Source: Rhizobacter sp. SG703 (GTDB taxonomy: Bacteria > Pseudomonadota > Gammaproteobacteria > Burkholderiales > Burkholderiaceae_C). Taken from it: a stretch of 64,000 nucleotides of DNA. The translations under genes and the position numbers were made by a program. The notes beneath the pieces were generated by a model. That model searched no databases. It was not told the DNA's origin and worked only from the letters and a program-made list of their open reading frames with translations. The stretch is from assembly GCF_012275445.1 (NCBI RefSeq), contig NZ_JAAZQK010000004.1, positions 310,001 through 374,000 of the forward strand, read 5' to 3'. This document shows, in pieces, positions 55,272 to 63,632 of this stretch (the stretch's first letter is position 1; each line of letters begins with the position of its first letter).

Positions 55272-56080
55272 GGCGACGTTCCCCCGACCATGGCCTTCAT
55301 CCCATCAAGTGCACCGTTCGCGTCGAGCAGGTCGTCGTGCGCGATGTCGAACATCGTGCCGGCATACACCGCGAACACGAACATCGCGATGCCGCTCTTG
55401 ACCGGCATCGCCAGGAAGAACACCTGCAGCTGCGGCGCGAAGCGGCTCACCAGCGCCAGGCCCAGCTCGGCCAGCAGCATCGACAGGATCACCGGCGAGC
55501 CGAGCAATACCGCCAGCCGCGTCAGCCGGTCCAGCTGGCCGAGCAGGATTCCCGGCGTCTCGTCGCTCAGGTGCGGCGTCCATGAGAGCACCGGCCACAG
55601 CTCGAAGCTGCGGTACGCGATGCCGAGCATCAGCAACAGCCCACCGCCGGCCAGCAGGTAGGTGACGGCCGCCTGGCTGAACAGCTCGCCCAGCGGCGAC
55701 GAGTCGTGGCCCGTCAGCGGATTGATGGTCTGCGCAATGCTCGCGCCGCGCTGGTTGTCGATGTACGAGCCCATCGTGTCGAAGGCCCAGATCGGTATCG
55801 CGACCAGGAAGCCGAGCACCATGCCCAGCAGCGACTCCTTGGCGACCAGCAGCGCGATCGCCAGCGGCTCGCGGCCGCCGGCGACCACGGTGTCGAGCAG
55901 CCCGGGCACCTGCAGCGTCGCCATCGCCGCGACGACCCCGAAGCGCAGCAGGCCCGGCAGGCTCTCGCGCGACAGCACCGGGATCATCGAGAACATCAGC
56001 AGCAGGCGCGGCATCGCGATGGCGTAGGTCGCCATCAGTTGCATCGGCTGCGTGAACGGATCGAACCCGGGATCGGTCAT
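55268..56080 (-). CDS. sctT: Type III secretion export apparatus protein SctT
   Basis: A 270-residue FliR/SpaR-family membrane protein with about six TM segments (AMPRLLLMFSMIPVL, LAIALLVAKESLLGMVLGFLVAIPIWAFDTMGSYIDNQRG, LLGSPVILSMLLAELGLALVSRFAPQLQVFFLAMPVKSGIAMFVFAVY). The IWAFDTMGSYIDNQRGASI region is diagnostic. It forms the export gate with SctR and SctS. Starts 9 bp after the sctS stop. Confidence 0.96.
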   Translation of the reverse strand: MTDPGFDPFTQPMQLMATYAIAMPRLLLMFSMIPVLSRESLPGLLRFGVVAAMATLQVPGLLDTVVAGGREPLAIALLVAKESLLGMVLGFLVAIPIWAFDTMGSYIDNQRGASIAQTINPLTGHDSSPLGELFSQAAVTYLLAGGGLLLMLGIAYRSFELWPVLSWTPHLSDETPGILLGQLDRLTRLAVLLGSPVILSMLLAELGLALVSRFAPQLQVFFLAMPVKSGIAMFVFAVYAGTMFDIAHDDLLDANGALDGMKAMVGGTSP

Positions 56081-56089
56081 GGCCAGGGC

Positions 56090-56359
56090 CTAGCGCACCA
56101 GCGTGCCGAACGAATCGAAGACGCCGACGCTGAAGTTGAAGATCTCGCCGCCGACCCAGCGGGCGGTCAGGTAGATCGTCAGCCCCACGGCCACCAGCTT
56201 CACCGCGAACGACAGCGTCTGCTCCTGGATCTGCGTCAGCGCCTGCACCAGCGCGAACAGCGTGCCGACCACCGAGGCGACGATGATCGGCGGCAGCGAC
56301 AGCCACAGCGTCAGCAGCAGCGAATGCATCACGTGCGAGGTCAGGTCGTTGACGTTCAA
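56090..56359 (-). CDS. sctS: Type III secretion export apparatus protein SctS
   Basis: An 89-residue two-TM protein (LLLTLWLSLPPIIVASVVGTLFALVQALTQIQEQTLSFAVKLVAVGL), the FliQ/HrcS family. The expected length of 86-89 residues is met only with the TTG start at 56359 (NVNDLTSH...), which has GGGAG 7 nt upstream; the next ATG is 12 codons inside. A TTG start is rare and gives weak initiation. Part of the SctRST gate. Confidence 0.92.
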   Translation of the reverse strand: MNVNDLTSHVMHSLLLTLWLSLPPIIVASVVGTLFALVQALTQIQEQTLSFAVKLVAVGLTIYLTARWVGGEIFNFSVGVFDSFGTLVR

Positions 56360-56376
56360 GGCGTGTCTCCCGCGAA

Positions 56377-57030
56377 TCAGGTGGCGTAGGTCTGGACGAT
56401 CCCGTGGATGAGCCGGGACCAGCCGTCGATCATCACGAACAGGAACAGCTTCAGCGGCAGCGTCAGCGTGACCGGCGAGACCATCGACATGCCCATCGCC
56501 ATCAGGATGTTCGAGACGACCAGGTCGATCACGATGAACGGCAGGAACAGCAGGAAGCCGATCTCGAAGCCCGAGGTCAGCTCGCTGACGAGGAAGGCGG
56601 GCACGACGATCATGAAGTCGTCGTGCGCGGCACCGGCGGCGTACTGCGGCGGCCACTGGCGGCGTGCGGTGGTCAGGAAGAAGTCGCGCTGCTCGGGGCG
56701 GCTGTTGCGCACCAGGAAGTGCCGCAGCGGCTCGGCCGCGTTGCGCAACTCGGGCATGAAGGCCTTCACATCGGACGTCGAGACCTTCGATTTCTCGAGG
56801 GTCCCGGCGATCTCGGTACCCACCGGCGCCATCACGTAGACCGTGAGCATCAGCGCCAGGCCGTAGATCGCCATGTTCGGCGGGATCTGCTGCACGCCCA
56901 GCGCGTTGCGCAGGATCGACAGCACGATGGCGAGCTTCAGAAAGCAGGTCATCGTGACGACCATGACCGGCACGAAGGCCATCGCGACGAACAGCAGGAT
57001 CAGGTTGAACGGATCGACGTCATGCATCAT
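56377..57030 (-). CDS. sctR: Type III secretion export apparatus protein SctR
   Basis: A 217-residue FliP/YscR protein with 4 TM segments. Signatures: LAIVLSILRNALGVQQIPPNMAIYGLAL near residue 33 and the C-terminal FLPFIVIDLVVSNILMAMGMSMVSPVTLTLPLKLFLFVMIDGW, both almost identical across the family. It builds the cone of the export gate. The 4-bp overlap with sctQ continues the chain of coupled genes. Confidence 0.97.
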   Translation of the reverse strand: MMHDVDPFNLILLFVAMAFVPVMVVTMTCFLKLAIVLSILRNALGVQQIPPNMAIYGLALMLTVYVMAPVGTEIAGTLEKSKVSTSDVKAFMPELRNAAEPLRHFLVRNSRPEQRDFFLTTARRQWPPQYAAGAAHDDFMIVVPAFLVSELTSGFEIGFLLFLPFIVIDLVVSNILMAMGMSMVSPVTLTLPLKLFLFVMIDGWSRLIHGIVQTYAT

Positions 57031-58469
57031 CGCGCGGCTCCTGCCAGGCTGACGAGGGACACGCCGAGTTGCCCGTCGATGTCGACCAGCTCGCCCTCGC
57101 CGATCGGCCGGCCGTTGGCCCGCACGACGACGCAGCGCCGCAGGTCGCGGCCGAGCTCGAAGACATGGCCGGGGCCGATGTCGCGCAGCTGCGCCAGCGT
57201 CAGCGTGCGCTGGCCGAGGTCGAAGCTCAACCGCACGGGCAGCGTGCCCAGGTGGCGCGCGACGCTTCGGCGGGTGGCCGGTGCAGGGCGCCCTGCCGTC
57301 GGCCCGGCGGCCGGCGCGGCCGCCACGACGGCCACGTCGGTGCCCGCGGCAGCGAGCCCGGCGGCCACCGGTGCCGGCTGCAGCGCCTGCGCTGCGGGCG
57401 GCTGCGCCGGCAGGCGGCGCGGCGGCCGGTCGTCCGGTTCGGCCAGGTCGACGGGTGCGGCCGGCGCCTGTCCTGCACCGTCGTCCAACTCGTCTTCTTC
57501 GTCGTCGAACTCGTCATCGTCGAGCTCGGCGCGGTCCTCCTCGTCGTCGTCGTCGTCGTCGTCTTCGTCGTCTTCGTCGTCTTCGTCGTCTTCGTCGAAG
57601 TCGTCATCGAACTCGTCATCGAACTCGTCGTCGAACTCGTCGTCTTCCATTCGATCGTCCATGATGTCGGTCCATCCTTGCGTGATCACGATGCGCGTGC
57701 CGTCGATGCGGCCGATCAGCGCGCTGTCGCGGCCGACGCGCAGCGCGATGCCGCCGTCCGGCCGCAGCCAGGTCTCGTCGAGCAGCAGCACGTCGTGCTC
57801 GCCCAGCGTGGCCAGCTCGCCGGCAGGCAGGTCGACCCAGCCAACGCCCAGGCGCAGCACGATCGGTTGGTCCTCGAAGCCCGCGACGAGCCCTTCGTGT
57901 TCGTTTTCGGTGTCGCCGTCACCGTGGCCGAGAGGTACAGGCGTCCAGTTCGCGGCCAACTGCTGCAAGCCGGCGTCGTCAGTCCACAGCTCGCCTTCGC
58001 TGACCAGCCCGTCGATCTGCAGCTGCCAGTCGATGCCGTGCCGCACCGCCGGCGAGTCCGCCGAGTGGCCCGCGTCCACCAAGTGCAGGCGCCGGCCGCA
58101 GGCGCGTTCCAGCTGCGTCATCGCCGCGCCGAGCGCGGCCTCGACCATCGCGCGGCGCAGCAGTGCCGGCGCCTCGTCCGGCAGGTCGGTGCCGAGCGCC
58201 TGCTGCACCAGGTCACCGAGGCTGCGCGGGCGCAGGCGCACCCGCAGCGGCGCGATCCCCCATTCGACGGGCAGGTCGACCAGCCCGTCGCGCGGGGCAC
58301 GGCCCGGCTCGCACGGCCGCAGGGCCAGCGTTCCCTGCCGACCGGCCAGCTCGAGCTGCAGCGGCGCGCGCCGGCGTGCCATGCGATTGCGCTGCTCGAT
58401 CGTGCTGCGCTCCAGGCGCGGCAGGCTCGGAAGCCGCCGGGGCGCGGGAGTTGTCGTCGGCCGGTTCAT
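57027..58469 (-). CDS. sctQ: Type III secretion cytoplasmic ring protein SctQ with acidic insert
   Basis: A 480-residue protein; usual SctQ is about 300-370. N-terminal segment with SpoA1-like sequence, and a C-terminal SpoA domain from about residue 400 (LGTLPVRLSFDLGQRTLTLAQLRDIGPGHVFELGRDL...VVVRANGRPIGEGELVDIDGQLGVSLVSL), which is the C-ring/sorting platform unit. Between them, residues 269-328 are almost only Asp and Glu with periodic Phe, encoded by a GTC/TTC-type trinucleotide tract; a Pro/Ala linker follows. A separate short SctQc product from an internal start is known for other SctQ genes, but no clear internal start is seen here. Confidence 0.9.
   Translation of the reverse strand: MNRPTTTPAPRRLPSLPRLERSTIEQRNRMARRRAPLQLELAGRQGTLALRPCEPGRAPRDGLVDLPVEWGIAPLRVRLRPRSLGDLVQQALGTDLPDEAPALLRRAMVEAALGAAMTQLERACGRRLHLVDAGHSADSPAVRHGIDWQLQIDGLVSEGELWTDDAGLQQLAANWTPVPLGHGDGDTENEHEGLVAGFEDQPIVLRLGVGWVDLPAGELATLGEHDVLLLDETWLRPDGGIALRVGRDSALIGRIDGTRIVITQGWTDIMDDRMEDDEFDDEFDDEFDDDFDEDDEDDEDDEDDDDDDDEEDRAELDDDEFDDEEDELDDGAGQAPAAPVDLAEPDDRPPRRLPAQPPAAQALQPAPVAAGLAAAGTDVAVVAAAPAAGPTAGRPAPATRRSVARHLGTLPVRLSFDLGQRTLTLAQLRDIGPGHVFELGRDLRRCVVVRANGRPIGEGELVDIDGQLGVSLVSLAGAAR
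57487..57660. repeat. Trinucleotide tract inside sctQ
   Basis: The plus strand reads as runs of GTC and TTCGTC triplets (for example GTCGTCGTCGTCGTC near 57544-57560 and repeated TTCGTCGTC units), coding on the minus strand for Asp/Glu runs and a repeated EFDD unit. Because the period is 3, slippage would change protein length without breaking the frame. Confidence 0.8.
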
Positions 58470-59074
58470 GCGTCGAAGTCCTCCGGCCAGTGGACGGCCT
58501 CCAGGGCCGGCGCGCCTGCCGCTTGTGCCGCCGCGGGCGTCGACAACGACACGCGCAGCGGCCGGTCGAGATGGCGGCCCAGGTGCGCGGCCAGCCCGTG
58601 CAGGCGTTGCGACAACCACTCGCGCGACTCGCCGGCCGGGGTTTCGAACTCGATCACCAGCCGGCCTGCGTCCTCCAGCATGCGCAGCGAGGTGTCGGCC
58701 AGCCGCTCGCCGAGCGCGTGCATCCGCAGCTCACGCCCGTCCGCGCCGTGCGCCACCCACAGCGATTGCACGGCGTCCACGAGCAAGGCATCGGCCTGGC
58801 CACCGGCCGCTGCGCCGCTGCCGTCGGCCGCCACCCCGATCGGCGGCAGCGCCGCCGCGGTCGCTGCGGCCGGCGCGAAGACCTCGTCGAAGACGTCCTG
58901 CAGGCCCGGCGCGCCACCGTGCGAGCCCCGCCCGCCACCGTCGCCCATGTGGCGTGCGAACAGCGCCAGCGCGTCCGGCTCGGGCACGGGCCCTGCGGCA
59001 TCCCCCGCTTCGCCCTGCAGGCCGGCGTCGAGGTAGGCTGCGCCGAAATCGACCTCCTTGTGCAGCAGCGTCAT
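58466..59074 (-). CDS. sctP: Type III secretion needle-length/switch protein SctP (HpaP-like)
   Basis: A 202-residue protein. The N-terminus is variable and Ala/Gly-rich; the C-terminal domain (LRMHALGERLADTSLRMLEDAGRLVIEFETPAGESREWLSQRLHGLAAHLGRHLDRPLRVSL) matches the HpaP/YscP-type substrate specificity region. Assignment relies also on its place between sctO and sctQ. Short for a needle ruler. ATGA overlaps on both sides. Confidence 0.8.
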   Translation of the reverse strand: MTLLHKEVDFGAAYLDAGLQGEAGDAAGPVPEPDALALFARHMGDGGGRGSHGGAPGLQDVFDEVFAPAAATAAALPPIGVAADGSGAAAGGQADALLVDAVQSLWVAHGADGRELRMHALGERLADTSLRMLEDAGRLVIEFETPAGESREWLSQRLHGLAAHLGRHLDRPLRVSLSTPAAAQAAGAPALEAVHWPEDFDA

Positions 59075-59559
59075 GCGAACTCCTCGGTGAACTGCTCGGG
59101 GCCTGCCACGCGCACTTCCTCGAGTTCGAGGTCCTCGATGCGCTGGCGTTCGTGCACCGCGTCGGCATCGGCCTGCGCGACGATCTCGTCGAACTTCTCG
59201 CGCTGGCGCACGGCGAGCCGGTGCTGGCGTACCGCGTCGTCGCGCGCGTCGACGGCCGCCCGCAGCGCCTGCGCGACCGCTTCGAGGTCCTTCTCGCGCG
59301 CGGCAAGGTGCTCGCGCAGCTCGCCGACCTTGAACTTCACATCGTCGATGTCGGACTTCAGCACCACGCGGCTGAACAGGTCGGCATACAGCGCGTCCTC
59401 GCGCTCGCGCGTGTCGATGCGCAGCTGCCGCAAGGCCCGCTTCTCGTCCTCGAGACGCTGCGACGCCTGCTCCAGCGCCCGCGCGGCGCGCTGCACCTCG
59501 GTCTGCGCCTTGCGCTCGCGGAAGACCTTGATGTCGCGCAGCTTCCTGAGCATCGGCAT
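59071..59559 (-). CDS. sctO: Type III secretion central stalk protein SctO
   Basis: A 162-residue helical protein, almost entirely coiled coil (VFRERKAQTEVQRAARALEQASQRLEDEKRALRQLRIDTREREDALYADLFS), typical of YscO/FliJ. It sits in the ATPase hexamer and links it to the export gate. ATG 59559 overlaps the sctN stop. Identity rests on coiled-coil form and gene order. Confidence 0.88.
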   Translation of the reverse strand: MPMLRKLRDIKVFRERKAQTEVQRAARALEQASQRLEDEKRALRQLRIDTREREDALYADLFSRVVLKSDIDDVKFKVGELREHLAAREKDLEAVAQALRAAVDARDDAVRQHRLAVRQREKFDEIVAQADADAVHERQRIEDLELEEVRVAGPEQFTEEFA

Positions 59560-60911
59560 CAGCGCCCTCCCTCGACGAGTTGCTGCAGCTTGCGCAGCGT
59601 GGCGTCGAACGACATCTGCTCGTCGGTGCGCTGGCGCAGGAATTCGTTGATGCGCGGCATGCGTTCGATCGCGCGGTCGGCCAGCGCGTCGCTGCCCTTC
59701 TTGTACTCGCCGATCTTCACCAGCAGCTCGACCTCCTGGTACTTCGCCATCAGCTCGCGCAGCTTGCCGGCGGCCGCGCGGTGCTCCGGCTTCACCACCG
59801 CGTTCATCACGCGCGAGGCCGAGGCCAGCACGTCGATCGCCGGGTAGTGGTTGGCCGAGCCCAGCTTGCGCGACAGCACGATGTGGCCGTCGAGGATCGA
59901 GCGCGTCTCGTCGGCGACCGGCTCGGTCATGTCGTCGCCCTCGACCAGCACGGTGTACAGCGCGGTGATCGAGCCCTTGTCGTTCATGCCGGTGCGCTCC
60001 ATCAGGCGCGGCAGCGTCGCGAACACGCTCGGCGGGTAGCCGCGGCGCGTCGGCGGCTCGCCGGCGGCCAACCCGATCTCGCGCTGCGCACGGGCGAAGC
60101 GCGTCACCGAATCCATCAGGAACAGCACCTTCTGCCCCTGGTCGCGGAAATCCTCGGCGATCGCGGTGGCCACGTAGGCCGCCTTCGCGCGCTCCATCGC
60201 CGACTTGTCGGAGGTGGCGCAGACGATCACCGAACGGCGCCGGCCCTCGTCGCCGAGTTCGTGCTCGAGGAACTCGCGCACCTCGCGGCCGCGCTCGCCG
60301 ATCAGCGCGATGACGATCGCGTCGACCTGCGCGCCCTTCACCAGCATGCCCATCAGCGTCGACTTGCCGCCGCCGGCCGCCGCGAAGATGCCCATGCGCT
60401 GGCCTTCGCCGCAGGTCAGCAGGCCGTCGATCGCGCGGACGCCGAGCGGCACCGGGCGGTCGATGATGCGGCGCTTCATCGGGTCGGGCGCGGCGCAGAA
60501 CACCGGGCACTGCCGGCTGGTGACCAACGGGCCGTGCACGTCGCTGTCGAGCGGCTGGCCCAGCCCGTCGAGCACGCGGCCGAGCAGCTGCGGGCCGACG
60601 CCGATCATGTGCACCTGGCCGGTCGGGATCACCTCGGTGACGCTGGAGATGCCCAGCGTGTCGCCGATCGGCGTCAGCAGTGCGGTGCCGCGCACGATGC
60701 CGACCACCTCGGCCTTCATCTCGCGCGCTTCGCCCGGGTTGCGCAGCGTGCAGATCTCGCCGACCACCGCCGCCGGTACCACCGCCTTGATGATGGTGCC
60801 GGTCACCTGAGTGACGCGCCCGCGCAGCGTCGGGCCGCCTTCGTGCCGGCGCAGCGTGTCGTGCAGCCGGTCGAGCACCGGCTCGAAGCCGGGCGACTCA
60901 AGCCACTGCAC
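59559..60911 (-). CDS. sctN: Type III secretion ATPase SctN
   Basis: A 450-residue F1-beta-like ATPase. Walker [14 protein letters not shown] near residue 176, [16 protein letters not shown], Walker [37 protein letters not shown], and [36 protein letters not shown]. It unfolds and unloads substrates from chaperones. Starts at GTG with GGGAGC five bases upstream; overlaps sctL by 14 bp. Confidence 0.97.
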   Translation of the reverse strand: MQWLESPGFEPVLDRLHDTLRRHEGGPTLRGRVTQVTGTIIKAVVPAAVVGEICTLRNPGEAREMKAEVVGIVRGTALLTPIGDTLGISSVTEVIPTGQVHMIGVGPQLLGRVLDGLGQPLDSDVHGPLVTSRQCPVFCAAPDPMKRRIIDRPVPLGVRAIDGLLTCGEGQRMGIFAAAGGGKSTLMGMLVKGAQVDAIVIALIGERGREVREFLEHELGDEGRRRSVIVCATSDKSAMERAKAAYVATAIAEDFRDQGQKVLFLMDSVTRFARAQREIGLAAGEPPTRRGYPPSVFATLPRLMERTGMNDKGSITALYTVLVEGDDMTEPVADETRSILDGHIVLSRKLGSANHYPAIDVLASASRVMNAVVKPEHRAAAGKLRELMAKYQEVELLVKIGEYKKGSDALADRAIERMPRINEFLRQRTDEQMSFDATLRKLQQLVEGGR

Positions 60912-61524
60912 GCGACGCTCCCTTCAGGGCCGCTTCGAGCGCCGCGAGCTGGGCCGGCAGGCTCGCCTCGACGACGCCGATCTCGGACTCGAGCAGGCAG
61001 GCATCGGGGGCGATGCGCGCATCGGCCGCCACGTCGACGCATTCGATCGTCGGGAACGGCGCCAGCACGCGCTCCAGGTCGGCGCGCAGCGCGTCGGCCT
61101 GCGCCGGGTTCACCCGCAGCGTCAGCTGCTTCTGGCCGCGCACCAGCGCGAGCGCCCGCTGCACGACGCTGCGCACGCGGGTGCCGGCATCGGCATCGTC
61201 GATGACCTTGCGCACCGCCTCGCCGACCAGCGCGACCAGGCGCTCCTCGACACCTTCGAGGTGTGCACGCGTGCGGTCGGCCATCTGCATCATCGCCTGC
61301 GCCTGCTCGCTGCGTGCTTCCTGCCGGCCGGCCGCGAGGCCGAGTTGCTGCTGGACCGCAAAGGCCTTGTGCGCCTCTTCGCGAACCAAGGCGGCATCGT
61401 GCTGCGCCTTCTCGAGGAGCGCGCGGGCATCGCTCCAGGCCCAGAAGGCCTCGGCGCGGATCAGCTTGCCTGCGGCGGCAGGCCGGGCGCGGCTCAGCGC
61501 AGCGTCGCGAACGATGTACACCAT
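60898..61524 (-). CDS. sctL: Type III secretion ATPase stator SctL
   Basis: A 208-residue YscL/FliH-type protein: helical N-terminal part ([39 protein letters not shown]) and a C-terminal domain ([45 protein letters not shown]...[24 protein letters not shown]). The two SctL arms join SctN to the sorting platform. It overlaps sctK by 31 bp. Confidence 0.92.
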   Translation of the reverse strand: MVYIVRDAALSRARPAAAGKLIRAEAFWAWSDARALLEKAQHDAALVREEAHKAFAVQQQLGLAAGRQEARSEQAQAMMQMADRTRAHLEGVEERLVALVGEAVRKVIDDADAGTRVRSVVQRALALVRGQKQLTLRVNPAQADALRADLERVLAPFPTIECVDVAADARIAPDACLLESEIGVVEASLPAQLAALEAALKGASRAVA

Positions 61525-62150
61525 TGCGGATCCAGTGCGGAGAGGACGGTGCCGACGACGCGGCGTGCGTGCGCCGGATCGACCGGCGCGGGAAGGGTGT
61601 CGGCGGGCAGCTTCAGCGCGGCGCGCAGCCGGATCTCGTCGGGTGCGTTCGCAAGGCCGGCGCAGATCCAGGCGTGGCCGAGCGGCTCGATCGGACCGTC
61701 GGGCTCGGCCTCGAGGGCGGGAAGGCCCGGCAACAGCGCGGCCGAGTGCAATGCGAACTCATGCAGGCGCGGCGTGAGCCGGCGCTTCCAGTGCAGCACC
61801 TGCTCGCGCAGCAGGCTGCGGCGCACCAGCGGTGCGAGGCGCAGCGCCGCGAGGCCGCGCGACAAGGTCTCCAGGCGCGCCGCGTCGAGCAGCGCAAACG
61901 GCAACTCGGCGCAACCGGCATCCAGGCAGGGCCGCTGCGCGAGCCCGAGGCCCTGCAGCACCAGCGCCGACAGGCTGCGGCGCGCGCGTGCATCGGCCCA
62001 CACCGCCTCGGGCACCGCGCCGCCAAAGCTCGCGCGGCGCGAGGGATGCAGGTAGTCGGCCGGCATGAAACTGAAGCTCGCCAGCCGGGTGGCCAGGCCG
62101 GCCGGCAGCGTTGCGAATCCGCCGGCGGTCGCGATGCCCGCGGCCGTCAC
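61494..62150 (-). CDS. sctK: Type III secretion sorting platform protein SctK
   Basis: A 218-residue protein between sctJ and sctL, the place of yscK/bscK. Segments FSFMPADYLHPSRRASF, VPEAVWADARARRSLSALVLQ and WICAGLANAPDEIRLRAALKLPADTLPAPVDPAHARRVVGTVLSAL are consistent with SctK, a divergent family. GTG start in GTGA overlap with sctJ. SctK anchors SctQ to the inner ring. Confidence 0.85.
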   Translation of the reverse strand: MTAAGIATAGGFATLPAGLATRLASFSFMPADYLHPSRRASFGGAVPEAVWADARARRSLSALVLQGLGLAQRPCLDAGCAELPFALLDAARLETLSRGLAALRLAPLVRRSLLREQVLHWKRRLTPRLHEFALHSAALLPGLPALEAEPDGPIEPLGHAWICAGLANAPDEIRLRAALKLPADTLPAPVDPAHARRVVGTVLSALDPQWCTSFATLR

Positions 62151-63067
62151 GCCTGCTTCTCCGGCGTGACGGTGGAAGCGACGCCAGGCGTGGCGCCGGG
62201 CGCCGCATCGGGCGCCGCCGCCGGCTTGCGCCGCCGCTTGAGCCACCACACCACGGCCCCGCCGGCGATGCCCAGCAGCGCCAGGCCGGCGATGGCAGCC
62301 ACCATGGTCCAGCGGGGGCGGCCGGCGCCGGCACTGGCCGCCTTCGCGTTGATGACGGCGCCCTGCCCGCCCGACGCGGCGGAGGCCACTTCGGCGGCCT
62401 TCTCGGCGCCTTTCGTCTCCGCGCTTTTCGTCTCTGCGCCTTTCGGCACGCTGCCGGCCGCGGACTCGGCCACCGCGCCCGCCTTCTGCGCCGACACCAG
62501 CACCACCGCGACGCGGTCGACCTGCAGGCCGGGGATGCTGCCGGACACGAGCATCTTGATCTGCGGCACCGAAGCCTGCAGGTTGTAGCCGCGCTGGTGC
62601 TTGATGAAGACGGCTGCCGACGACGGCAACGGCGGCTCGCTGCCGTTGCCGCGCTCCGGCAGCACCACGTGCACGCGGGCCTTCAGCACGCCGTCCATCT
62701 GCGACAGCGTGGTGCCCAGCTCCTGCGACAGCGCCCACAGGTAGCGGGCCCGCTCCTCCAGCGGCGACGAGATCAAGCCCTCCTTGCGGAAGACCTCGCC
62801 CATCGACGCATGGCGCTCGCGCGGCAGGCCTTCGTTCTGCAGCACGACGACGGCGGCCGGGACCTGGGCGGCATCGATCTCGACGTTGACCAGGCCCTCC
62901 TTCGCGGGGCGCTTGCTCGCCTCGATCCGGGCCTGCGACAGCGCCGCGACCACTTCGTTGGCCTCGGACTCGGAGACGTCGGTCAGCAGGTCGGCCGGGC
63001 GGCTGCAGCCGCTCAGCAGCGCCAGCACCAGCGGCAACGTCAGGCGCAAGGTGTGCTGCGTGCTCAT
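62147..63067 (-). CDS. sctJ: Type III secretion inner-membrane ring lipoprotein SctJ
   Basis: A 306-residue lipoprotein (lipobox LLSGC near 17-21). EANEVVAALSQARIEASKRPAKEGLVNVEIDAAQVPAAVVVLQNEGLPRERHASMGEVFRKEGLISSPLEERARYLWALSQELGTTLSQMDGVLKARVHVVLPE is the conserved ring-building domain. A C-terminal TM helix (ALLGIAGGAVVWWL) is followed by a basic tail. A repeated Lys/Ala/Glu linker (PKGAETKSAETKGAEKAAE) lies before the TM segment. Overlaps sctI by 4 bp. Confidence 0.95.
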   Translation of the reverse strand: MSTQHTLRLTLPLVLALLSGCSRPADLLTDVSESEANEVVAALSQARIEASKRPAKEGLVNVEIDAAQVPAAVVVLQNEGLPRERHASMGEVFRKEGLISSPLEERARYLWALSQELGTTLSQMDGVLKARVHVVLPERGNGSEPPLPSSAAVFIKHQRGYNLQASVPQIKMLVSGSIPGLQVDRVAVVLVSAQKAGAVAESAAGSVPKGAETKSAETKGAEKAAEVASAASGGQGAVINAKAASAGAGRPRWTMVAAIAGLALLGIAGGAVVWWLKRRRKPAAAPDAAPGATPGVASTVTPEKQA

Positions 63068-63513
63068 TGCAGCTTGGTCAGGTCGTTGAGGCTCTGCGTG
63101 CTCTGCTTGCCGCACGAGGTGTACAGCTCGACGAGCAGGTTCCAGTGCGCGACCTTGCCTTGCACCTCGATGAGCGCCGCGGGGGTCGCACTCGCGCCAT
63201 CGACGGCGCCCACGCCGGCCTTGATCGACGCATTCATTCCCTCCATCGATTTCGCGTAGGTGTCGCCCAACGCGCCCACCCCGCTCAGGATGGCGTCGCC
63301 GAACGAGCGCGTGGGCGCGACCGCGCCGACGGCATCGACGGCGGGCAGCGGATCGACCGCGCCGGAGGCGGCGGCCGCCGGAGCGGGCTGTGCCATCAGC
63401 TGGGCGAAGCGGGCCGCGTCGGCGGCCACGTCGCCGGTGGGCGGCAGGCCGCCGCCGGCGGCCGAGGCGGCAACGGCGACGGTGTTGAACATCAGGGGCG
63501 AGGCGACATCCAC
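63064..63513 (-). CDS. sctI: Type III secretion inner rod protein SctI
   Basis: A 149-residue protein; the last 50 residues (SIKAGVGAVDGASATPAALIEVQGKVAHWNLLVELYTSCGKQSTQSLNDLTKLQ) resemble YscI/PrgJ-type rods. The GTG at 63513 follows AAGGAG by 7 nt and is preferred to the upstream extension. The N-terminal half is Ala/Gly/Pro-rich. First gene of the secretion operon visible here, after a 119-bp gap from the ECF gene. Confidence 0.82.
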   Translation of the reverse strand: MDVASPLMFNTVAVAASAAGGGLPPTGDVAADAARFAQLMAQPAPAAAASGAVDPLPAVDAVGAVAPTRSFGDAILSGVGALGDTYAKSMEGMNASIKAGVGAVDGASATPAALIEVQGKVAHWNLLVELYTSCGKQSTQSLNDLTKLQ

Positions 63514-63632
63514 AGCAAACTCCTTGGCACGGCGGCGTACCCAACCCTGGTCTACGCAGCGAATGCGGCCGGATCGGCTCACGCGGGGGGAGGGAAGCGG
63601 CACTGCATCACGCAGCGGGCCGCTCCCGGCGA

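Noticed and set aside
57487-57660. Possible CRISPR-like or satellite repeat
   Set aside because: The period is 3 bp and the frame is coding for sctQ on both sides, so it is a trinucleotide tract in a gene, not an array with spacers.
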